Shown here in pieces: positions 9,796 through 17,967 of a stretch of 64,000 nucleotides of DNA; position 1 is the stretch's first letter, and each line of letters starts with the position of its first letter. The stretch is from NCBI GenBank assembly GCA_035255045.1, contig DATFAA010000006.1, positions 62,001 through 126,000 of the forward strand, read 5' to 3'. This DNA is from JAGTRP01 sp035255045 (lineage in GTDB: Bacteria; Pseudomonadota; Gammaproteobacteria; Burkholderiales; Rhodocyclaceae). The translations under genes and the position numbers were made by a program. The notes under the pieces were generated by a model. That model had not been told where the DNA came from and did not search any database. It saw only the letters and a program-made list of their open reading frames with translations.

Positions 9796-10263
9796 TCAGC
9801 GGTAGATGCCGGCGCCGATGATCATGCCATCCACCAGTTCCACGAAGGACGACTTGCCCATGACTTTGTTCTTGTCGGCAGGATTGAACTCCTTGTAGTC
9901 GATCCAGCCGCTGCCGCTCTTGTGGACCAGGTCGGTCCAGTCGCGAATCCAGTACTTGCCGTCCGGGTCCTTGTCGTCCCAGCGGTTCTTGCCGGTCAGC
10001 TCGAGGCGCACGCCGTGGGCCAATACCACGCCCTTTTCGTCATAGACGAAGATGTAGAGGTCCTTCTTGGTGCCTTCCTTGAAATGGAACTTGCCGCTGG
10101 GGCTTCTCACTTCATTGAAGAACTTCTCCCGGCCGTTCTCCTTGGCGAACTTGACCGCCTCCTTCACCAGGGCCTGGGCATCGTCCCGGGTTGCCGGCGC
10201 GGGCTCCGCCAACAGGCCGGTGGAAAAAGCAAGAGAACACAGGAACAAGAGTATCGAACGCAT
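9796..10263 (-). CDS. Secreted single-Cache-domain protein
   Basis: A 155-residue protein with a signal peptide (about residues 1-20, cleavage near LLAEP). The rest looks like one Cache-type sensor domain, with features such as DLYIFVYDEKGVVLAHG and a C-terminal VDGMIIGAGIYR. Such stand-alone domains are found in the periplasm and are often encoded beside chemoreceptors, where they may present ligands. Here it precedes a chemoreceptor and a cyclase on the same strand. The start ATG at 10263 follows GGGAGG; a longer ORF to 10293 is less likely because it masks the signal peptide. Family assignment is by pattern; the ligand is unknown. Confidence 0.8.
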   Translation of the reverse strand: MRSILLFLCSLAFSTGLLAEPAPATRDDAQALVKEAVKFAKENGREKFFNEVRSPSGKFHFKEGTKKDLYIFVYDEKGVVLAHGVRLELTGKNRWDDKDPDGKYWIRDWTDLVHKSGSGWIDYKEFNPADKNKVMGKSSFVELVDGMIIGAGIYR

Positions 10264-10470
10264 GTAAGCCTCCCTTGGATTGCTCGTTTTCATGACAACA
10301 GAAAACCGCGGAACCGCCCTGCCAGGCGTCTTCGGGCCGTTGGCCGCGGGACAACGGCCTCAAGATACCAAGCCGTCCGGCAAGCGCTAATACGGGCGAG
10401 CCCCTATTCCGTTGTCCTGACGATGGCCTATGGTGAAGAAGTGCCAAACCACCCTGGGGAGGAGCACCCG

Positions 10471-10575
10471 ATGGCATCTCTCTGGCTGACCCTGATCCTC
10501 TATCCCTTGGGACTGGTGCTGCTCATCGCGCTGATGATCTGGCACGACGCCCGGGAGGAAAGGCGGCGCCATTAG
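10471..10575 (+). CDS. Small single-pass membrane protein (34 residues)
   Basis: An ATG at 10471 with a strong ribosome site (GGGGAGGAG, seven bases upstream) opens a 34-residue frame ending in TAG. The product has one hydrophobic helix (LTLILYPLGLVLLIALMIW) followed by a charged tail, HDAREERRRH. That layout is typical of real small membrane proteins. I do not recognise a family and the role is unknown. A longer antisense-type frame runs through it but shows shadow composition. Confidence 0.5.
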   Translation: MASLWLTLILYPLGLVLLIALMIWHDAREERRRH

Positions 10576-10600
10576 GGCGGGTCGTTCCGACCCTTTGCGC

Positions 10601-10822
10601 CTACTGCTTGTCGTCCGAACTGCCGGCCACGGCCTTGACGCCGGCGGCGGCGACGTCGACGGTAGTCTCCACGACCGTAGCGCCGACCTTGACCGTCGTC
10701 GCAGCCACGGACACGGCGGCTCCGGCTACCGTGACCACGGCACAACCCGAGCAGAAGAGGGGGAGCAGGCAGCAAAGGAGCAGGGCCCGCACGGAAGGGA
10801 TGAAGCTGGCGCCCGGGGGCAT
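10601..10822 (-). CDS. Small Ala/Val-rich lipoprotein
   Basis: A 73-residue protein with a lipoprotein signal: a hydrophobic stretch followed by LFCSGC, so Cys27 would be lipidated. The mature part is Ala/Val/Thr-rich (AVVTVAGAAVSVAATTVKVG) and ends SSDDKQ. It resembles a small family of proteobacterial lipoproteins of unknown function. The start at 10822 follows an AAGG-type site. It lies between the terminator of tRNA-Phe and the convergent small membrane protein. Confidence 0.7.
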   Translation of the reverse strand: MPPGASFIPSVRALLLCCLLPLFCSGCAVVTVAGAAVSVAATTVKVGATVVETTVDVAAAGVKAVAGSSDDKQ

Positions 10823-10868
10823 GGATGAACCGCCTTTTCTTCCGGCGGCCGAGTTGGCCGCCGACAGC

Positions 10869-10899
10869 AAAAAGCCCAGGCTTTTAACCTGGGCTTTTT
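10869..10899 (-). terminator. Intrinsic terminator after tRNA-Phe
   Basis: A symmetric hairpin with arms AAAAAGCCCAGG and CCTGGGCTTTTT around a seven-base loop lies just past the tRNA 3' end. On the minus strand the stem is followed by a run of T, so it terminates the tRNA transcript. It could also act on the other strand. Confidence 0.8.
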
Positions 10900-10911
10900 G
10901 TTCGAATCTTG

Positions 10912-10987
10912 TGGTGGCCAGTCGCGGAATCGAACCACGGACACGCGGATTTTCAATCCGCTGCTCTACCAACTGAGCTAACTGGCC
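10912..10987 (-). tRNA. tRNA-Phe (anticodon GAA)
   Basis: Read on the minus strand, the 76 bases fold as a standard cloverleaf. The acceptor stem GGCCAGT pairs with ACTGGCC, the D arm is GCTCAGTTGGTAGAGC, the anticodon arm GCGGATTGAAAATCCGC carries GAA, and the T arm contains GGTTCGATTCC. The CCA end is encoded (10912-10914). Confidence 0.97.
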
Positions 10988-11045
10988 GAAAGGAGCGCGC
11001 ATTATAGCCACGTCGCCCCTGCCTAGCAAGCCGTTTCCATAAAAA

Positions 11046-12542
11046 TTAGGTACCGATGGGGGGCGATTGGCGATAGAGCTCGGAGAAGTCCTCCGGCAGT
11101 TCCGGCGGCGGTGGCGGCGGCCGCCAAATGGGGAACACCACCCGGGCCACCGCCCCCTTGCCGTTGGCGTTGGGATGGAGGGAGGCCGAGGCACCGTACT
11201 GGTTGGCGATTTCCCGGACGATGGCGAGCCCCAGGCCGCTGCCCTCGGTGGTGGCGTCGTCCACCCGGTAGAAGCGCTCGAACACCAGCTCGGCGTGCTC
11301 CTCGCTGATGCCGATGCCGCTGTCCTCGATCTCGACGATGACGAAATCGCCGTGGACCAGTGCGCGACCTGTCACATGGCCGCCCGGCGGGGTATAGCGC
11401 AGAGCGTTGTCGATGAGGTTCTTGAGCATTTCCCGTAGCAGGAAGGCGTTGCCCAGGACCATGGCGGGAACGCCGCCCTCGAAACCGAGGTCGATGTTCC
11501 GCTCCATGGCCCGCATCACCCAGTCCTCCACGGTTTCCCGCAGCAGCAGGGCCATGTCGATGGGCTCCTTGTCCTGCTGGGCCGCCTCCCCCGCTTCGGT
11601 ACGGGCCAGGGTGAGGAGCTGGTTGATGAGGCGGCCGGCCCGGTCCACGCCGGTGGCGATCTGGCGCAGGGCGTGGCGCAGCGCCTCCGGGTCGGTTTCC
11701 CGCATGGCGAACTGGGCCTGGGTCTTGAGGCCGGTGAGGGGGGTGCGCATCTGGTGGGCGGCGTCGGCCACGAAGCGTTGCTGGGCATCGACGTTGCGCT
11801 TCATGCGGTCGAGCATGGCGTTGAAGGCCTCCACCAGCGGCTCCAGTTCCTCCGGCACCCGGTGGGTGGCGATGGGCGAGAGGTCGGCCGGCTCCCGGGT
11901 CTCGATGGTCTGGCGCAGCCGGGTCAGGGGCCGCAGGCCCCGGGAGAGGCCGAACCAGACCAGCACGACCGCCAGCGGGATGATGACGAACTGGGGCAGG
12001 ATGACGCTGGCGACGATCTTGTTGCTGAGCTGGGTGCGCTTCTCCAGGGTCTCCCCCACCTCGACCAGGATCCACTTGTCCTTGGGCAGCCTGGCGTCGC
12101 TCAGGTAGGTGTAGGCGATCCGCAGGTCCTGGCCCTTGTAGTCGGCCTCGCGGAAATAGATTTCCCCCGGGTCGTCCGGGTCGTCGTCCAGGGTTTCGGG
12201 CAGGGGCAGTTCCCGGTCCCCCACCAGGAATTTGCCGTCCCGGCTGACCACATGGAAATAGACGTTGTCCGTCTCGTCGGCCCGCAAGAAGGCGCGGGCC
12301 GATCCCGGCAGGTTGATCACCGGCTTGCCGCCGACGATCTTCACCTGCCGCGCCACCGCCATGACGTGTTCCCGCAGGGCCTGGTCGTAGGGGAAGCTCG
12401 CCACGTTGCTGGCGAAATAATGGGTGACGGCGATGCTGAGGGGCCACACGAACAGCAGTGGCGCCAGCATCCAATCGAGAATCTCGCCGAATAGCGAGCG
12501 TTCGCCGTCAGACCCGGGCGTGCTCGTCTTGGGGCTTTTCAA
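11046..12542 (-). CDS. Two-component sensor histidine kinase (TctE/QseC type)
   Basis: A 498-residue inner-membrane kinase. It has a membrane helix near 24-45, a periplasmic domain of about 125 residues, a second helix near 175-198 (LPQFVIIPLAVVLVWFGL) and a HAMP linker. The HisKA box is AAHQMRTPLTG with the phospho-His near 262. HATPase_c motifs NLIDNALRYTP and GSGLGLAIVREIA are intact. The C-terminal proline-rich tail (WRPPPPPPELPED) is unusual. Its start overlaps the response regulator by 35 bases, so the two are one operon. TctE-type kinases often sense small carboxylates; with actP 1 kb away on the same strand an acetate-related role is plausible but inferred. Confidence 0.9.
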   Translation of the reverse strand: MKSPKTSTPGSDGERSLFGEILDWMLAPLLFVWPLSIAVTHYFASNVASFPYDQALREHVMAVARQVKIVGGKPVINLPGSARAFLRADETDNVYFHVVSRDGKFLVGDRELPLPETLDDDPDDPGEIYFREADYKGQDLRIAYTYLSDARLPKDKWILVEVGETLEKRTQLSNKIVASVILPQFVIIPLAVVLVWFGLSRGLRPLTRLRQTIETREPADLSPIATHRVPEELEPLVEAFNAMLDRMKRNVDAQQRFVADAAHQMRTPLTGLKTQAQFAMRETDPEALRHALRQIATGVDRAGRLINQLLTLARTEAGEAAQQDKEPIDMALLLRETVEDWVMRAMERNIDLGFEGGVPAMVLGNAFLLREMLKNLIDNALRYTPPGGHVTGRALVHGDFVIVEIEDSGIGISEEHAELVFERFYRVDDATTEGSGLGLAIVREIANQYGASASLHPNANGKGAVARVVFPIWRPPPPPPELPEDFSELYRQSPPIGT

Positions 12543-13191
12543 GGCAGTAACCGAGGCCGCGGACCGTCACGATGCGCACCCCGCCCGGCTCCAGCTTCTT
12601 GCGCAGGCGATGGACATAGACTTCGATGGCGTTGTGACTGACTTCCTCGCCCCAGCCGCAGAGATGGTCCACCAGCTGGTCCTTGCTCACCAGGCGGCCG
12701 GCCCGGGTCAGGAGGAATTCCAGGAGCCCCAACTCCCGGGCCGACAGGTCGAGGGGCTGGCCGTTGATGAGGGCGACCCGGCCCACCTGGTCGTAGCTGA
12801 GCTGGCCGAGTTCGATAAGGGGCGTGGTGCCGGCGGAGCGCCGGGTCAAGGCTCGCACCCGCGCCTCCAGCTCGGCCAGTTCGAAGGGCTTGGCCATGTA
12901 GTCGTCGGCCCCCAGGTCGAGGCCCTTGACCCGGTCGCTGGTGCCGTCCAGGGCGGTGAGGATGAGCACCGGTACCTGGGACTTGCGGGACCGCAGGCGC
13001 TTCAGGACCTCCAGGCCGGGCAGCTTGGGCAGGCCCAGGTCCAGGATGAGGAGGTCGTAGCTCCCCGTCATCAGGGCGGTATCGGCGTCGAGGCCGGTGT
13101 AGGCGCAGTCCACGGCGTATCCGCTGCGCCGCAGGGAACGGGAAATGCCGTCGGCGATGATGGTGTCGTCTTCCGCGATCAGAATACGCAT
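12508..13191 (-). CDS. OmpR-family response regulator (TctD/QseB type)
   Basis: A 227-residue DNA-binding regulator. The receiver domain carries the acidic pair EDD at 7-9, the acceptor Asp51 in LILDLGLP, and the conserved Lys in KPF. A winged-helix domain follows, with VSHNAIEVYVHRLRKKL and VRGLGYCL near the C terminus. It is the partner of the kinase whose gene it overlaps. Helically spaced TTAC-type half-sites lie 18-51 bases before the start and suggest autoregulation. Confidence 0.93.
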   Translation of the reverse strand: MRILIAEDDTIIADGISRSLRRSGYAVDCAYTGLDADTALMTGSYDLLILDLGLPKLPGLEVLKRLRSRKSQVPVLILTALDGTSDRVKGLDLGADDYMAKPFELAELEARVRALTRRSAGTTPLIELGQLSYDQVGRVALINGQPLDLSARELGLLEFLLTRAGRLVSKDQLVDHLCGWGEEVSHNAIEVYVHRLRKKLEPGGVRIVTVRGLGYCLEKPQDEHARV

Positions 13192-13208
13192 GGCTCGAAT
13201 GCCCTGGG

Positions 13209-13242
13209 TTAAGTATCTAAGAAACCGTAAGAATTTTGTAAG
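13209..13242 (-). promoter_or_regulatory. Tandem CTTAC/CTTAG half-sites upstream of the response regulator
   Basis: On the minus strand the sequence reads CTTAC, CTTAC, CTTAG, with a further CTTAA. Starts are spaced 11, 10 and then 8 bases, the first two being about one helical turn. OmpR-family regulators of the PmrA/QseB group bind direct repeats of CTTAA-like hexamers with this spacing. Autoregulation is inferred. Confidence 0.45.
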
Positions 13243-13443
13243 TCTGCGGCCCTATTCTCCACCCTGCTGTTCTCCTTTTATGGTCTTTGGAGTCGGGGCG
13301 ACTGCCGCGACTCAGGGGGCATCCGATCCTGCACTGGATCGCCCCCTGGCCCTTTTTCCCAAATTTCCCGAAGTTTAGCAAATTCGCCGCCCTGCGCTTG
13401 CCGCAGCGTGCCGCCATGGCGCATTCATGCGGCGCCGTGGACG

Positions 13444-13472
13444 AAAAAAAACCCGGGCCGAAGCCCGGGTTC
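13444..13472 (-). terminator. Intrinsic terminator of actP operon
   Basis: On the minus strand the hairpin CCCGGGC-TTCG-GCCCGGG is followed by eight T. It lies about 30 bases past the actP stop. Confidence 0.85.
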
Positions 13473-13501
13473 TGAAGGGTGGGTCAGTCTGCTGCTAAAT
13501 C

Positions 13502-15181
13502 TTAGTGAGCCGAGGCTGCGGCGGCGCCGACACCGGTTTCGGAGCGGAGCTGCTGGGCCGGGTACAGGGCACGTTCCTTCTTGGCCTGCTCGGAGTTGTC
13601 GAGGATGGACACCAGCCAGATGGTCACGAAGGCCGCGGTCATCGAGAAGATGGCCGGGGAGTTGTACGGGAACCAGGCGGAGCCCTTCGGGTTGTGGAGC
13701 ACGGCCACCCAAACCGCGTCGGAACCGATGGTCAGGATCAGCGCCATGGCCAGGCCGACGAAGCCGCCGGTCACCGCACCCTTGGTGGTGCAGTTCTTCC
13801 ACAGCACGGACATGAACAGGACCGGGAAGTTGCCGGAGCAGGCGATCGCGAAGGCCAGCATCACCATGTAGGCGACGTTTTCCTTCTCGAAGGCGATGCC
13901 CAGCACCACGGCCACGATTCCGAGAGCGACGGTGGTCATCTTGGAGACGCGCAGTTCGTCGTCGGAAGAGGCCTGGCCCTTCTTGAAGACGGAGGCGTAC
14001 AGGTCGTGGGACACGGCGGAGGCGCCGGACAGGGTCAGACCGGCAACCACGGCCAGGATGGTGGCGAAGGCCACGGCGGAGATGAAGCCGAGGAACATGT
14101 CGCCGCCCACGGCTTCGGCCAGATGCACGGCAGCCATGTTGCCGCCGCCACGCAGGCCCTTGGCGATGTCGCCGCCGACGTAGAAGGCTTCCGGATTCTG
14201 GACCAGGTTGGTGATGGCGCCGAAGCCGATGATGAAGGTCAGGATGTAGAAGTAGCCGATCCAGGTGGTGGCCCAGGCAACGGACTTGCGGGCTTCCTTG
14301 GCGTTCGGCACGGTGAAGAAGCGCATCAGGATGTGGGGCAGGCCGGCGGTACCGAACATCAGGGCCATACCGACGGAGATGGCGGAGATGGGATCCTTGA
14401 TGAGGGCGCCCGGAGCCATGATGGCGTCGTGCTTGGAGTGCACTTCAACCGCCTTGGTGAAGAGCGCTTCCGGCGAGAAACCGAACTGGAGCAGCACGGA
14501 CACGGCCATGAAGGTGGCACCGAAGAGCAGCATGCAGGCCTTGATGATCTGCACCCAGGTGGTGGCGGTCATGCCGCCGAAGAGCACGTACATCATCATG
14601 ATGGAACCCACCAGGACTTCGGCGTAGATGTAGTCCATGCCGAAGAGCACCTTGATGAGCTGGCCGGCACCGACCATCTGGGCAATCATGTAGAAGGCCA
14701 CGACCACCAGGGAGCCGATGGCGGCGAAGGTCCGCATCGGGGTCTGGGAGAAGCGGTAGGAGGCCACGTCGGCGAAGGTGAACTTGCCGAGGTTGCGCAG
14801 GCGCTCCGCCATCAGGAAGGTGATGACGGGCCAGCCGACCAGCCAGCCGATGGAGAAGATCAGGCCGTCGAAGCCGCTGCCGAACACGAGGCCGGAAATC
14901 CCCAGGAAGGAGGCGGCGGACATGTAGTCGCCGGCGATGGCGAGGCCGTTCTGGAAGCCGGTGATGCCGCCGCCGGCGGTGTAGAAGTCGGCCGCCGACT
15001 TGGTCTTGGCCGCTGCCCACTTGGTGATGAACAGGGTCATGATCACGAAGAGGGCGAACATGGTGATCGCCGTCCAGTTTGTGGCCTGCTTCTGGACCTG
15101 GCCGAGGTCCGGACCGGCCGCCATGGCGCCGCCGATGATGCCGAGGGCCGCGAGGCCCGTAAGGATGTGCTTGGTCTTCAT
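13502..15181 (-). CDS. actP: Cation/acetate symporter ActP
   Basis: A 559-residue sodium:solute symporter family protein with an N-terminal signal-like segment and about 13 hydrophobic helices. Family features include FYTAGGGITGFQNGLAIAGDYMSAASFLG in the first third, GLVFGSGFDGL, and SAVSHDLYASVFKKG in the second half. It imports acetate and similar short carboxylates, probably with a cation, across the inner membrane. The ATG at 15181 starts one base after the stop codon of the DUF485 gene, the classic yjcH-actP arrangement. It is followed by an intrinsic terminator and then, on the same strand, a two-component pair. Confidence 0.95.
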   Translation of the reverse strand: MKTKHILTGLAALGIIGGAMAAGPDLGQVQKQATNWTAITMFALFVIMTLFITKWAAAKTKSAADFYTAGGGITGFQNGLAIAGDYMSAASFLGISGLVFGSGFDGLIFSIGWLVGWPVITFLMAERLRNLGKFTFADVASYRFSQTPMRTFAAIGSLVVVAFYMIAQMVGAGQLIKVLFGMDYIYAEVLVGSIMMMYVLFGGMTATTWVQIIKACMLLFGATFMAVSVLLQFGFSPEALFTKAVEVHSKHDAIMAPGALIKDPISAISVGMALMFGTAGLPHILMRFFTVPNAKEARKSVAWATTWIGYFYILTFIIGFGAITNLVQNPEAFYVGGDIAKGLRGGGNMAAVHLAEAVGGDMFLGFISAVAFATILAVVAGLTLSGASAVSHDLYASVFKKGQASSDDELRVSKMTTVALGIVAVVLGIAFEKENVAYMVMLAFAIACSGNFPVLFMSVLWKNCTTKGAVTGGFVGLAMALILTIGSDAVWVAVLHNPKGSAWFPYNSPAIFSMTAAFVTIWLVSILDNSEQAKKERALYPAQQLRSETGVGAAAASAH

Positions 15182-15182
15182 A

Positions 15183-15491
15183 TTACTTCTGAGCCTCCCG
15201 GATGATGGCTTCGTTGGTCTCGTCGAACTCGCTGTTGGCGCGACGGACGTAGATCCAGGTCAGGATGATGGTGAAAACGATGACGCCGACGCCGATGGGA
15301 ACGCCAACGCTGGTGGTCATGCCGGGACCCATCTTGGTGGCCAGCAGGCTCTTGTCGAAGGCGACCAGCAGGATGAAGCCGTAGTAGGCGACCGCCCCCA
15401 CGATGGTCATCAGGATGGAGTAGTTGTTGCGCTTGGCAACGAACTCCAGGAATTTCGGATTAGCGCTAATCCGAGAGGCTATGTCTTGCAT
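15183..15491 (-). CDS. DUF485 membrane protein (YjcH-like)
   Basis: A 102-residue protein with two membrane helices (about 24-44 and 60-82) and a short charged C terminus, FDETNEAIIREAQK. This matches the DUF485 family, normally encoded immediately before actP and thought to support the symporter. The start is the ATG at 15491, preceded by GAGGAG; a longer frame to 15509 lacks its own ribosome site. It is the first gene of the actP operon. Confidence 0.92.
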   Translation of the reverse strand: MQDIASRISANPKFLEFVAKRNNYSILMTIVGAVAYYGFILLVAFDKSLLATKMGPGMTTSVGVPIGVGVIVFTIILTWIYVRRANSEFDETNEAIIREAQK

Positions 15492-15559
15492 TGATTTGCT
15501 CCTCAGCACGTATTTGGTTATTGAAGCATTGCTGCAGTACGTAAACTAGGGAGCTGTTC

Positions 15560-15594
15560 TTACGTGCAGCTTACAGACTGTTACACAGGTTACA
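15560..15594. promoter_or_regulatory. Fourfold TTAC repeat upstream of the actP operon
   Basis: On the plus strand CTTAC, CTTAC, GTTAC, GTTAC begin at 15560, 15570, 15580 and 15589, that is 10, 10 and 9 bases apart. The repeats face away from the operon. The half-site is the same as that before the nearby response regulator, so it may be the operator through which that system controls actP. Binding is not shown. Confidence 0.4.
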
Positions 15595-15615
15595 CATAAA
15601 GCAAAAACCCCAGTA

Positions 15616-15653
15616 CAAAAGAAAAAACCCGCGGAGACCGCGGGTTCTTTTGT
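15616..15653 (-). terminator. Intrinsic terminator of groESL
   Basis: On the minus strand AACCCGCGG-TCT-CCGCGGGTT is followed by TTTTC and TTTT. It sits just past the groEL stop codon. Confidence 0.88.
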
Positions 15654-15673
15654 AGCACCGGAAAGGGCTGGAA

Positions 15674-17320
15674 TTACATGCCCATGTCCATGCCGCCCAT
15701 GCCGCCCATGCCGCCGGGCATGCCGCCCATGGCCGGCTTCTCTTCGGCCAGCTCACCCACCATGCACTCGGTGGTCAGCATCAGGCCGGCGACGGAAGCA
15801 GCGTTCTGCAGCGCGGTGCGGGTGACCTTGGTCGGATCCAGGACGCCCATTTCCACCATGTCGCCGTACTGGCCGGTGGAAGCGTTGTAGCCGAAGTTGC
15901 CTGAACCGCCCTGGACCTTGTCCACCACCACGGAGGGCTCGTCGCCGGCGTTGGCGACGATCTCGCGCAGGGGCTGTTCCATGGCGCGCAGGACGATCTT
16001 GATGCCGGCGTCCTGGTCGTGGTTGTCGCCCTTGAGGTCCTTGATGGAGGCGCGGGCACGGATGAGGGCGACGCCGCCGCCGGCCACGATGCCTTCTTCA
16101 ACGGCAGCGCGGGTGGCGTGCAGGGCGTCCTCGACGCGGGCCTTCTTTTCCTTCATTTCGACTTCGGTAGCGGCACCGACCTTGATGACGGCCACGCCGC
16201 CGGCCAGCTTGGCAACACGCTCCTGCAGCTTCTCGCGGTCGTAGTCGGAGGTGGCTTCCTCGATCTGGACGCGGATCTGCTTGACGCGGGCTTCGATGGC
16301 GGCAGCTTCGCCGGCGCCGTCGATGATGGTGGTGTTTTCCTTGGCGACTTCGACGCGCTTGGCCTGGCCCAGATCCTTCAGGGTGGCCTTTTCCAGGGTC
16401 AGACCGGTCTCTTCGGAGATGACGGTGCCGCCGGTCAGGATGGCGATGTCTTCCAGCATGGCCTTGCGGCGGTCGCCGAAGCCCGGGGCCTTGACGGCAA
16501 CGGTCTTGAGGATGCCGCGGATGTTGTTCACCACCAGGGTAGCCAGGGCTTCGCCATCCACGTCTTCAGCGATGATCAGCAGCGGGCGGCCGGCCTTGGC
16601 GACCTGCTCCAGCACCGGCAGGAGGTCGCGGATGTTGGAGATCTTCTTGTCGAACAGCAGGACGAAGGGGTTCTCCATCAGGGCCATCTGCTTGTCGCCG
16701 TTGTTGATGAAGTACGGGGACAGGTAGCCGCGGTCGAACTGCATGCCTTCGACGACGTCCAGCTCGTTGTCCAGGGACTTGCCGTCCTCGACGGTGATGA
16801 CGCCTTCCTTGCCGACCTTCTCCATGGCATTGGCGATGATTTCGCCGATGTTGGCATCGGAGTTGGCGGAAATGGAGCCGACCTGGGCGATTTCCTTGGA
16901 GGTGGTGCAGGGCTTGGAAATGGCCTTCAGCTGGTCCAGGGTGGCGGCGACAGCCTTGTCGATGCCGCGCTTCAGGTCCATCGGGGTCATGCCGGCGGCG
17001 ACGAACTTCATGCCTTCGCGGACGATGGACTGGGCCAGCACGGTGGCGGTAGTGGTGCCGTCACCGGCGACGTCGGAGGTCTTGGAAGCGACTTCCTTGA
17101 CCATCTGGGCGCCCATGTTGGAGAACTTGTCCTTCAGTTCGATTTCCTTGGCGACGGAAACGCCGTCCTTGGTCACGGTCGGACCACCGAAGGAACGCTC
17201 GAGCACGACATTGCGGCCCTTGGGGCCCAGGGTCACCTTGACGGCGTCGGCCAGGATGTTGACGCCCTCAACCATGCGGGCACGGGCGGAATCACCGAAC
17301 TTGACTTCTTTAGCAGCCAT
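15674..17320 (-). CDS. groEL: Chaperonin GroEL (60 kDa)
   Basis: A 548-residue chaperonin of full family length. It begins MAAKEVKFGD and has the ATP-binding DGTTTATVLAQ. The C terminus is the usual GGM repeat, GGMPGGMGGMGGMDMGM. It forms the double-ring ATP-dependent folding chamber capped by GroES. It is co-transcribed with groES 39 bases upstream and followed by an intrinsic terminator. Control by heat shock is indicated by the CIRCE operator and promoter before groES. Confidence 0.99.
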   Translation of the reverse strand: MAAKEVKFGDSARARMVEGVNILADAVKVTLGPKGRNVVLERSFGGPTVTKDGVSVAKEIELKDKFSNMGAQMVKEVASKTSDVAGDGTTTATVLAQSIVREGMKFVAAGMTPMDLKRGIDKAVAATLDQLKAISKPCTTSKEIAQVGSISANSDANIGEIIANAMEKVGKEGVITVEDGKSLDNELDVVEGMQFDRGYLSPYFINNGDKQMALMENPFVLLFDKKISNIRDLLPVLEQVAKAGRPLLIIAEDVDGEALATLVVNNIRGILKTVAVKAPGFGDRRKAMLEDIAILTGGTVISEETGLTLEKATLKDLGQAKRVEVAKENTTIIDGAGEAAAIEARVKQIRVQIEEATSDYDREKLQERVAKLAGGVAVIKVGAATEVEMKEKKARVEDALHATRAAVEEGIVAGGGVALIRARASIKDLKGDNHDQDAGIKIVLRAMEQPLREIVANAGDEPSVVVDKVQGGSGNFGYNASTGQYGDMVEMGVLDPTKVTRTALQNAASVAGLMLTTECMVGELAEEKPAMGGMPGGMGGMGGMDMGM

Positions 17321-17359
17321 TTAAATCTCCTGTTACGAATTCTTTGATGGTGGAAGGGC

Positions 17360-17650
17360 TCAGGCTTCGAGCACGCCCATGATGTCTTCTTCGCGCATGA
17401 CCAGGACTTCCTGGCCATCGACCTTGACGGTCTGGCCGGCGTACTTGCCGAACAGCACGCGGTCGCCGACCTTCACGTCCGGAGCGATCTGCTTGCCGCT
17501 GTCGTCGCGCTTGCCCGGGCCCACGGCCAGGACTTCGCCCTGATCCGGCTTCTCGCCGGCGGAATCGGGAATGACGATGCCGGAAGCGGTGGTGCGCTCG
17601 GCTTCAATGCGCTTGACGATGACGCGGTCGTGCAGGGGACGGATTTTCAT
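17360..17650 (-). CDS. groES: Co-chaperonin GroES (10 kDa)
   Basis: A 96-residue protein starting MKIRPLHDRVIVKRIEAE, with the mobile loop near ERTTASGIVIPD. It caps the GroEL ring. The ATG at 17650 fits the family start; an in-frame ATG three codons earlier (17659) is also possible. It is the first gene of the groESL operon. Confidence 0.98.
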   Translation of the reverse strand: MKIRPLHDRVIVKRIEAERTTASGIVIPDSAGEKPDQGEVLAVGPGKRDDSGKQIAPDVKVGDRVLFGKYAGQTVKVDGQEVLVMREEDIMGVLEA

Positions 17651-17726
17651 GTAAATCACTCCTTATCAATGAAGTTCACTGAGTTTGAAATTGGCCGGGC
17701 CACCCCGGAAAGCGTGAGCGGCTCTG

Positions 17727-17753
17727 TTAGCACTCAACGCTGGCGAGTGCTAA
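17727..17753. promoter_or_regulatory. CIRCE operator (HrcA binding site)
   Basis: Perfect inverted repeat TTAGCACTC-N9-GAGTGCTAA, identical to the CIRCE consensus. It lies 77 bases before groES and directly after the -10 box. HrcA bound here would repress groESL in the absence of stress. No hrcA gene is in the window. Confidence 0.97.
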
Positions 17754-17782
17754 TAATATGGATGCATCCCCGGCTTTTCAAG
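17753..17782 (-). promoter_or_regulatory. groESL promoter, sigma-70 and sigma-32-like
   Basis: On the minus strand TTGAAA and TATTAT are separated by exactly 17 bases, a near-ideal sigma-70 promoter. The same sequence reads CTTGAAA-N12-ATCCATAT, which matches the sigma-32 -35 box fully and its CCCCATNT -10 box at six of eight bases. The -10 hexamer touches the CIRCE operator. The rest of the 317-base gap between groES and the cytochrome gene (17651-17967) shows no gene. Confidence 0.75.
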
Positions 17783-17967
17783 AGTGCGGAAAAAATTTGT
17801 CGCCGGCACCCGGCCACCGGGGAGGCGATGGCACCGTATTCGGCCTCCGAAAGAAACCGTTTCCCGCCGCCTGCCATTTGCAGGCCTGCACCCCTTCCCC
17901 AATCCGGCCAGACACCTATCTTGGCGCTTGGTTCGGGTAGTCTGGCGAAATCCGCAAGGGAGGAACC

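Noticed and set aside
5836..10575. Very long plus-strand frame (1579 residues)
   Set aside because: It runs opposite to four well-supported minus-strand genes and its translation is His/Gly/Gln/Arg-rich without domains, a shadow of high-GC coding DNA. Only its last 34 codons, which have their own start and ribosome site, are kept as a small gene.
15675..15735. Short tandem repeats resembling a repeat array
   Set aside because: They encode the normal Gly-Gly-Met tail of GroEL. No CRISPR array is present in the window.
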